Assembly: GCF_900116295.1 (NCBI RefSeq) | Contig: NZ_FPAF01000001.1 | Location: 868,001-932,000, forward strand | From: Bacillus sp. 103mf | GTDB lineage: Bacteria; Bacillota; Bacilli; Bacillales; Bacillaceae_G | Reading direction: 5' to 3' | DNA length: 64,000 nt | In this document: piece by piece, positions 59,027 through 64,000 of the stretch | How the letters are laid out: each line of letters opens with the position of its first letter | How positions within the stretch are numbered: position 1 is the first letter of the stretch | Program-made: the position numbers and the translations under genes | Notes under the pieces: generated by a model | Databases searched by the model: none | The model's input: the letters and a program-made list of their open reading frames with translations, nothing else | What the model was told of the DNA's origin: nothing

Positions 59027-60784
59027 ATGACTAAAAAAACAGAAATTCCATCACATTTAAAACCGTATGTATCAAAGCAGCATTACGATCAATACACACC
59101 AGTTGATCATGCTGTATGGCGCTACATTATGAGACAAAATCATAACTTTTTAAAAGACGTTGCACATCCAGCGTATGTAAATGGATTGCAATCTTCCGGG
59201 ATTAACATAGATGCCATTCCAAAAGTAGAAGAAATGAATGATTGTTTGGCACCAAGCGGTTGGGGTGCTGTGACAATTGACGGATTGATTCCTGGCGTCG
59301 CATTCTTTGATTTCCAAGGACACGGGCTTTTGCCCATTGCGACAGATATTCGCAAAGTAGAAAATATTGAATATACACCCGCTCCGGATATCGTTCATGA
59401 AGCTGCTGGTCATGCTCCAATCTTACTTGATCCTACATATGCAAAGTACGTGAAATTATTTGGGAAGATTGGAGCAAAGGCTTTCTCGACAAAAGAAGAA
59501 CACGAATTATTTGAAGCAGTTCGCCAATTAACGATTGTAAAAGAAAGCCGGACGTCTACACCAGAAGAAGTTATAGCAGCAGAAAAAGAAGTGGAAGAAA
59601 AACAAAAACATATTTCCGGTCTATCAGAAGCAGAACAAATTTCGCGTCTATTCTGGTGGACAGTAGAATACGGGCTAATTGGGGATCTACAAAACCCGAA
59701 AATTTACGGTGCCGGTCTCCTTTCCTCTGTTGGTGAAAGTAAGCATTGTTTAACTGATGCAGTCAAAAAAGTACCTTTCTCTATTGAAGCATGTATTCAA
59801 ACAACTTATGATGTAACGAAAATGCAACCGCAACTGTTTGTTTGTCAATCGTTTGAAGAGCTTATTGACTCCCTTGAAGCATTCTCAGAAACAATGGCAT
59901 TCAAATTAGGCGGTACAGAAAGTTTAGATAAAGCACTGCGCTCTGAAAATACAGCAACAGTAGAGCTAAACAGCGGATTACAAATTACAGGTACGCTCGC
60001 TGAAATCGTAAAAAATAAAAACGGCGAAGCAATTTATATGAAAACAAATAGCCCGACGGCATTAGCAATTCACCATACACAATTACAAAATCATTCTACA
60101 GCTGCACATCAAGACGGTTTCGGTACACCAATTGGCTTATTACAAAATGATATCGCATTAGAGTCTTGTACTGATGAAGAATTACGCACATTAGGAATCG
60201 TTATTGGTAATAAGGCTGAGCTTATTTTTAAAAGTGGTGTACATGTAATAGGACTAGTAAGTGATATGATTAGAAATAAAGAAAAAGTCGCTGTCATTTC
60301 GTTTACAAACTGTACAGTAACGCTAAAAGACCGCTTATTATTTGATGCATCATGGGGTACATTTGACATGGCAATTGGTTCGGCTATTACTTCTGTATTC
60401 CCCGGGGCAGCAGATCCAGCAGCATTCTTCCAGGCGGATGACGAAGAAGAAGCAACACCTACACCGCGTATTCAATCAGAACTAGAAAACATGTACGAAG
60501 CAGTTCGTAACATTCGTGGTGAAGGTTTACTACATGAACAGCACATAGAACAGCTTGTCGCGATTTATCACGTACTAGAACGATTTTATAAAAAAGAATG
60601 GTTACTGCGCCTTGAAATTTTAGAGTTGTTACAAGAATATAAAGTGGAGAAGCCAGAACGTGCAACATTGTTCCAACAACTTTCATCCTTTACAGATAAT
60701 GAAGCTGTGCAGCGTTTAATCAATAATGGACTTGCCTTACTTCCCATAAAGGATGTGACAAATAATGCAACGACTAACCAATGA
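59027..60784 (+). CDS. phhA: Aromatic amino acid hydroxylase (phenylalanine 4-monooxygenase type) with long C-terminal part
   Basis: A pterin-dependent iron hydroxylase that probably turns phenylalanine into tyrosine. The iron ligands are in VHEAAGHAPILLD (two His) and WWTVEYGLIGD (Glu). The catalytic domain covers about 1-300. The following 285 residues (a beta-rich stretch with GLQITGTLAEIVK, then helices to the end) are absent from short bacterial PhhA enzymes and have no function I can name. AAAGGAGG precedes the ATG. It overlaps phhB by 20 bp. Confidence 0.93.
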   Translation: MTKKTEIPSHLKPYVSKQHYDQYTPVDHAVWRYIMRQNHNFLKDVAHPAYVNGLQSSGINIDAIPKVEEMNDCLAPSGWGAVTIDGLIPGVAFFDFQGHGLLPIATDIRKVENIEYTPAPDIVHEAAGHAPILLDPTYAKYVKLFGKIGAKAFSTKEEHELFEAVRQLTIVKESRTSTPEEVIAAEKEVEEKQKHISGLSEAEQISRLFWWTVEYGLIGDLQNPKIYGAGLLSSVGESKHCLTDAVKKVPFSIEACIQTTYDVTKMQPQLFVCQSFEELIDSLEAFSETMAFKLGGTESLDKALRSENTATVELNSGLQITGTLAEIVKNKNGEAIYMKTNSPTALAIHHTQLQNHSTAAHQDGFGTPIGLLQNDIALESCTDEELRTLGIVIGNKAELIFKSGVHVIGLVSDMIRNKEKVAVISFTNCTVTLKDRLLFDASWGTFDMAIGSAITSVFPGAADPAAFFQADDEEEATPTPRIQSELENMYEAVRNIRGEGLLHEQHIEQLVAIYHVLERFYKKEWLLRLEILELLQEYKVEKPERATLFQQLSSFTDNEAVQRLINNGLALLPIKDVTNNATTNQ

Positions 60785-61073
60785 AGAGGTACAAGAAGAG
60801 TTAATGAAGTTGGATAAATGGACAGTAAAAGACAAAAAATGGATTGAACGAAAATACATGTTCTCCGACTACTTAAAAGGTGTAGAATTTGTTTCTGAAG
60901 CAGCCAAACTATCAGAAGAACGCAATCACCATCCATTTATCCTTATCCAATATAAAGCAGTGATTATTACATTGTCATCATGGAATGCAAAAGGATTAAC
61001 AAAACTCGATTTTGAAATGGCAAAGCAGTTTGATGAGATGTTTTTACAAAATGAAAAAGCGATTATAAGATAA
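60765..61073 (+). CDS. phhB: 4a-hydroxytetrahydrobiopterin dehydratase (PhhB/DCoH)
   Basis: Dehydrates the pterin carbinolamine formed by PhhA so the cofactor can be recycled. The active-site region is EERNHHPFILIQYKAVIITL. It is 102 residues long. The start lies within the end of phhA (20-bp overlap), so expression is coupled. A binding site AAAGGATGTG lies inside phhA. Confidence 0.95.
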   Translation: MQRLTNEEVQEELMKLDKWTVKDKKWIERKYMFSDYLKGVEFVSEAAKLSEERNHHPFILIQYKAVIITLSSWNAKGLTKLDFEMAKQFDEMFLQNEKAIIR

Positions 61074-61083
61074 ATTACAGTGA

Positions 61084-61112
61084 ACCAGACAGAAACTTTT
61101 CTGCTGGTTCCT
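61084..61112. terminator. Probable terminator after phhB
   Basis: GAACCAG-CAGAAA and TTCTG-CTGGTTC pair with one bulged A; the T run is weak. Confidence 0.55.
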
Positions 61113-61128
61113 TTCATTTTATGTTACA

Positions 61129-61533
61129 TTAGTCTTTCTTCAAAATCGTAGCTTTTAAGAAACGATCTACAAACCCTTCTGCTTTTACAACAAATAAATA
61201 CAGACCCATTGTTAATAACGCTAAGTCTAATTCATATCCAGGATGTTTTCCATCTCCTAATAAACCAAACGGTCCGTTTACCTTTATAATTGCTCCAACT
61301 AAAATAAGTGCAAATAATAATCCTACGTATCTTACACCTAAACCGATAATTAATAACGCACCGCCAACTACTTCTACTGTTGCAACACCATACGCAAGAC
61401 CACCTGGTAAACCAATACTTGTAAACCAACCTGCAATATTATCGATTCCTGCTTGAAATTTCTTTAAACCATGAGCAAAAAATATAATTCCTAATACAAC
61501 TCGAATAATTAAATTACCAATATATTGATTCAT
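61129..61533 (-). CDS. DoxX family membrane protein (134 aa)
   Basis: A four-helix DoxX protein; MNQYIGNLIIRVVLGIIFFA and FAHGLKKFQAGI are family-typical, as is FGLLGDGKHPGYELDLALL. The start is ATG 61533 with GGAGAG upstream; 15 codons of extension are rejected. Its role is unknown. It is shorter than the DoxX at 56681-57181 and not a recent duplicate of it. It is divergent from the XRE-cupin gene. Confidence 0.87.
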   Translation of the reverse strand: MNQYIGNLIIRVVLGIIFFAHGLKKFQAGIDNIAGWFTSIGLPGGLAYGVATVEVVGGALLIIGLGVRYVGLLFALILVGAIIKVNGPFGLLGDGKHPGYELDLALLTMGLYLFVVKAEGFVDRFLKATILKKD

Positions 61534-61688
61534 CTTTTCTCTCCTTTTTGTTTTGTAATACAAAACTTTTATTAACATTACAAAACATACACTAAAAATT
61601 TTTATCCGTCAATTTATTTTTATTGAGAAAATATAAAAAAGATTTGCTATGATACAACTATCTGTTAATAAAAAGGAGCAGGGTCATT

Positions 61689-62231
61689 ATGAATATCGGT
61701 TCGACAATACGTGAAATTCGCCAGCGCAGAGGAATTACAATTGCGCAAATTTGTGAAGGAACAGGGCTTTCTAAAGGATTTATGAGTCAAGTGGAAAACA
61801 ATAAAACATCTCCATCTATTCTTACTCTCGAAACAATCGCTCATTTTTTAAATGTTCCTCTTCCTTATTTATTGTTGGAGCAAAAAGATCGGATGAAAAT
61901 TGTAAAAAAAGAAGAACGGAAATATAGTATTTACGGAAAAGATCAACAAAAAATTGAACATGTAGCCGAGCAAGGCGGACTGCGTTTATCATTAGTAGAA
62001 ATTCCTGTCGGCTTTCCGAAAGAAAACACACCAAATGCTCATGAAGGTGAAGAATGTCATCTTGTCTTACGCGGAAAATTACAAGTACAACACGGAGAAG
62101 ATATTGCCATTGTAGAAGAAGGAGATTCGTTTTCTTGGAGCGCATGTGTACCACATATCGTTCGTAATATTGGTGATGAAGCTGCACTTCTTCTTATTTC
62201 AAGCCATACTGAAAATCGAAAACATGTATAA
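61689..62231 (+). CDS. XRE family regulator with cupin sensor domain
   Basis: A 180-residue repressor-like protein. The N-terminal helix-turn-helix is REIRQRRGITIAQICEGTG ... SKGFMSQVENNK. The C-terminal cupin (about 95-175) has AHEGEECHLVLRGKLQVQ and VPHIVRNIG. The ligand is unknown; such proteins often control polyamine, amino acid or redox genes. AAAGGAG precedes the ATG. It is divergent from the DoxX gene 155 bp away, a likely target. Confidence 0.9.
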   Translation: MNIGSTIREIRQRRGITIAQICEGTGLSKGFMSQVENNKTSPSILTLETIAHFLNVPLPYLLLEQKDRMKIVKKEERKYSIYGKDQQKIEHVAEQGGLRLSLVEIPVGFPKENTPNAHEGEECHLVLRGKLQVQHGEDIAIVEEGDSFSWSACVPHIVRNIGDEAALLLISSHTENRKHV

Positions 62232-62238
62232 TAAAATA

Positions 62239-62276
62239 AAACGAGCAGATCGTTACTTCACTCTCCTGCTCGTTTC
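62239..62276. terminator. Two-way terminator between XRE and GNAT genes
   Basis: AAACGAGCAG and CTGCTCGTTT pair over 10 bp around a long loop. The right arm lies within the end of the GNAT gene. Confidence 0.7.
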
Positions 62277-62767
62277 ATTGCATATACGAGAACATCCATA
62301 TCGTGGAATAAAACTGTCTTCTCATAAACCATACCTGTTTTTCTTGCTACAAAAATAGAAGCTGGGTGATTCGGATTAATAAGAGAAATAAGTTTTTGAA
62401 GCTTAAGTACTTGAAAGCCATAATCTCGAAAAGCCGCCGCCGCTTCTTTCGCAAATCCGTTTCTCCAATACTCTGGGAGTAGCCAGTAGCCAACTTCAAT
62501 CTCTTCTTTTCCCTCAACGCGTTGCCGAACAAGTCCCGCATGTCCCATTGGTTCTCCCGTTTCTCTATGCAACATTAGAAATAAACCAAGTCCACGTTCG
62601 TATCCCGGTAAGACCCAGCTTTCAAGACTTTTTTTACATTGTTCATACGTTTTTGGTGTTCCTTTCCCGATATAACGAATTACTTGATCGTTCCCCCATA
62701 AAGAAGCGTAAAAATCTAAATCATCCATTGTATATTTACGAAACTGTAAGCGGTCTGTATGAAACAT
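62258..62767 (-). CDS. GNAT acetyltransferase, RimJ/RimL type
   Basis: A 169-residue protein that begins MFHTDRLQFRKYTMDDLDFY, the RimJ/RimL start. It contains EVGYWLLPEYWRNGFAKEAAAAF and NHPASIFVARKTGMVYE. The substrate is unknown. The start lies 32 bp inside the end of the LacI gene, so the two are coupled. Confidence 0.87.
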   Translation of the reverse strand: MFHTDRLQFRKYTMDDLDFYASLWGNDQVIRYIGKGTPKTYEQCKKSLESWVLPGYERGLGLFLMLHRETGEPMGHAGLVRQRVEGKEEIEVGYWLLPEYWRNGFAKEAAAAFRDYGFQVLKLQKLISLINPNHPASIFVARKTGMVYEKTVLFHDMDVLVYAMKRAGE

Positions 62768-63791
62768 GTCCTTCCTCCCTTCTTGTCGATTCTCTTTCTA
62801 TAACCGAAATAGGTAATTGTACCTTTTGCACACCTTCACCTTGTGATTGTTTATGTAATAAAATAATAGAATGCTTTGCCATACTTGCAATCGAGGTGGA
62901 AACTGTCGTTATACTAGGACTCATCATCACTGACAGTTCCTGATTATCAAATCCAATCACACCAAAATCTTTTGGAATACAAATCCCCATTCGCTGTGCT
63001 TCCATAATCATTCCAGCAGCTATTTCGTCACTACCTGTAAACATTGCATCAGGGGCATTTTTCATGGATTGCATCATCTGTATCATCCGTTTTCCATCCT
63101 TTAATCCATAACAATTGCGAAATATCCATTCCTGTTGCAATGATAAATGATGCTCACATAAAGCTTTTTTATATCCTTTATATCTTTTTCGCTGCGCCTT
63201 ACTTTTTAATGTGTCGTAACAAAATGCAATGCGTGTATACCCTTTTTCTAAAAGATGCTTTGTTCCTAAATACCCTGCCCGTTCTTCGTCAAATTGAACT
63301 GTTGATATCAATTCTGTTTCTACATGTTCATTGCATATAACAATCATACCTGAGGTACTTACACATTCAACCTCCTCTATTGACAAAGAAAGTGTCGTAA
63401 AAATAAGCCCATCTAGCTTCTTCGTTCTTACGTAATGGATAAATTCCCTTTCTCTCTCTGGAGCATAATTGGATTGTAATATCACAACATCATAACAATC
63501 TTCTTTTAAAATATTACTGATTTCTTGAATTAATTTACCGAAAAATGGATGATGTAAATTTGGTACTACCACACCGATTAAATTCGTTTGAAGACGACGT
63601 AAATCTTTTGCTACCGCTACAGGGACATAATTTTTTTCATCAATAATCGCTTGCACTCTTTCTCTTAATTCTGATCGAACATACGGATGATGATTGATTA
63701 CACGAGAAACGGTCGCTTTCGAAACTCCAGCTAATTTGGCAATATCTTCAATTGTAGAAATTTTGACTCTCCCCCTTGACCTGTAACGCAT
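62736..63791 (-). CDS. LacI family transcriptional regulator
   Basis: The DNA-binding headpiece is TIEDIAKLAGVSKATVSRVI with NHHPYVR. A periplasmic-binding-protein-like sugar domain follows (LIGVVVPNLHHPFFGKLIQE ... GSDEIAAGMIMEAQRMG). It is 351 residues from ATG 63791, but that ATG lacks a ribosome binding site. AAGGGGGAGA lies inside the first codons, so the true start may be further in, at or near KISTIED, with a non-standard codon. The ligand is unknown. It is divergent from the HAD gene. Confidence 0.88.
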   Translation of the reverse strand: MRYRSRGRVKISTIEDIAKLAGVSKATVSRVINHHPYVRSELRERVQAIIDEKNYVPVAVAKDLRRLQTNLIGVVVPNLHHPFFGKLIQEISNILKEDCYDVVILQSNYAPEREREFIHYVRTKKLDGLIFTTLSLSIEEVECVSTSGMIVICNEHVETELISTVQFDEERAGYLGTKHLLEKGYTRIAFCYDTLKSKAQRKRYKGYKKALCEHHLSLQQEWIFRNCYGLKDGKRMIQMMQSMKNAPDAMFTGSDEIAAGMIMEAQRMGICIPKDFGVIGFDNQELSVMMSPSITTVSTSIASMAKHSIILLHKQSQGEGVQKVQLPISVIERESTRREEGHVSYRPLTVS

Positions 63792-63850
63792 TTCAGAATG
63801 TACAGTATATAGTAAGTTATATATCTATTATAAATGGAGTGAACTTAAAT

Positions 63851-64000
63851 ATGGGGAAAATTCAAATTTCAGGAGAAATTATTAGTGCAAAAGCTGTTGC
63901 TTTCGATAAGGATGGTACATTATTTCAAGCTATCCCGTTTTGGTATGAAATTGATAGACTGCGAAAATATAAATTTTCACAAATTGTCGGAGAGGAATAC
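63851..64000 (+). CDS. HAD family hydrolase, 5' part (runs off the window)
   Basis: Fifty codons are present. The product starts MGKIQISGEIISAKAVAFDK followed by DGTLF, the HAD motif I with the nucleophile Asp. GGAGTG lies before the ATG. It is divergent from the LacI gene 59 bp away and so may be its target. The substrate cannot be told from this fragment. Confidence 0.8.
   Translation, partial: MGKIQISGEIISAKAVAFDKDGTLFQAIPFWYEIDRLRKYKFSQIVGEEY

Noticed and set aside
60109-60936. Minus-strand frames of 75-116 codons opposite phhA/phhB
   Set aside because: They are shadows of phhA and phhB, which have catalytic motifs and good starts.
56681-61533. Idea that the two DoxX genes are a recent tandem duplication
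   Set aside because: Lengths (166 and 134 residues) and sequences differ strongly beyond the family pattern; they are distant paralogues at most.

Overview
The window is about 64 kb of low-GC Firmicute chromosome. Gene content, gene order and protein sequences match the Bacillus cereus group: a vrrA/YqfQ gene next to ispH, an uninterrupted sigK, non-fused RpsU, YqeY, DeoC and MtaB in a row, and an aromatic amino acid hydroxylase operon. Several proteins, for example the DnaK C-terminus, look somewhat diverged from what I remember of B. cereus sensu stricto, so a divergent member such as B. cytotoxicus is possible. That is an impression, not a measurement.

Layout. Positions 1-49,000 are mostly minus-strand core genes in the order known from the yqf-yqe region of B. 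subtilis. They run as nfo (partial), cshB, vrrA/yqfQ (+), ispH (+), nif3/yqfO, trmK, cccA, sigA, dnaG, yqxD, ppsR, ccpN, recO, yqzL, era, cdd, dgkA, ybeY, pgpH, phoH, yqfD, yqfC, yqeY, rpsU, deoC, mtaB, rsmE, prmA, dnaJ, dnaK, grpE, hrcA (with CIRCE), hemW, lepA, yqxA, gpr, rpsT (+), holA, yqzM (+), comEC, comEB, comEA, comER (+), yqeM, rsfS, yqeK, nadD, yhbY, aroE, yqeH, yqeG, sda (+), psd and sigK. Compared with B. subtilis 168, glyQS is missing between ccpN and recO, floA-yqeZ is missing next to yqeY, and spoIIP is missing between gpr and yqxA.

Positions 50,000-64,000 are more accessory. They hold a YcdB/YcdC-domain protein, a small alarmone synthetase, a lipoprotein, alkaline phosphatase with a Pho box, three GNAT acetyltransferases, a lipoprotein alpha/beta hydrolase, two DoxX proteins, a histidine phosphatase, the phhA-phhB pair with a cre-like site, an XRE-cupin regulator, a LacI regulator and the start of a HAD hydrolase.

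Functional themes are the macromolecular-synthesis operon (dnaG-sigA), ribosome and tRNA maturation (trmK, era, ybeY, rsmE, prmA, mtaB, rsfS, yqeH, lepA, yhbY), heat shock (HrcA regulon), competence DNA uptake (comE), and sporulation and germination (sda, sigK, gpr, yqfC, yqfD).

I found no prophage, CRISPR array, defence island, rRNA or tRNA. The least explained sequence is intergenic. It includes a four-copy MITE-like repeat with terminal inverted repeats and a TA target, nested with a second repeat family, and several strong palindromic blocks. It also includes a five-codon reading frame whose ribosome binding site is locked in a hairpin.
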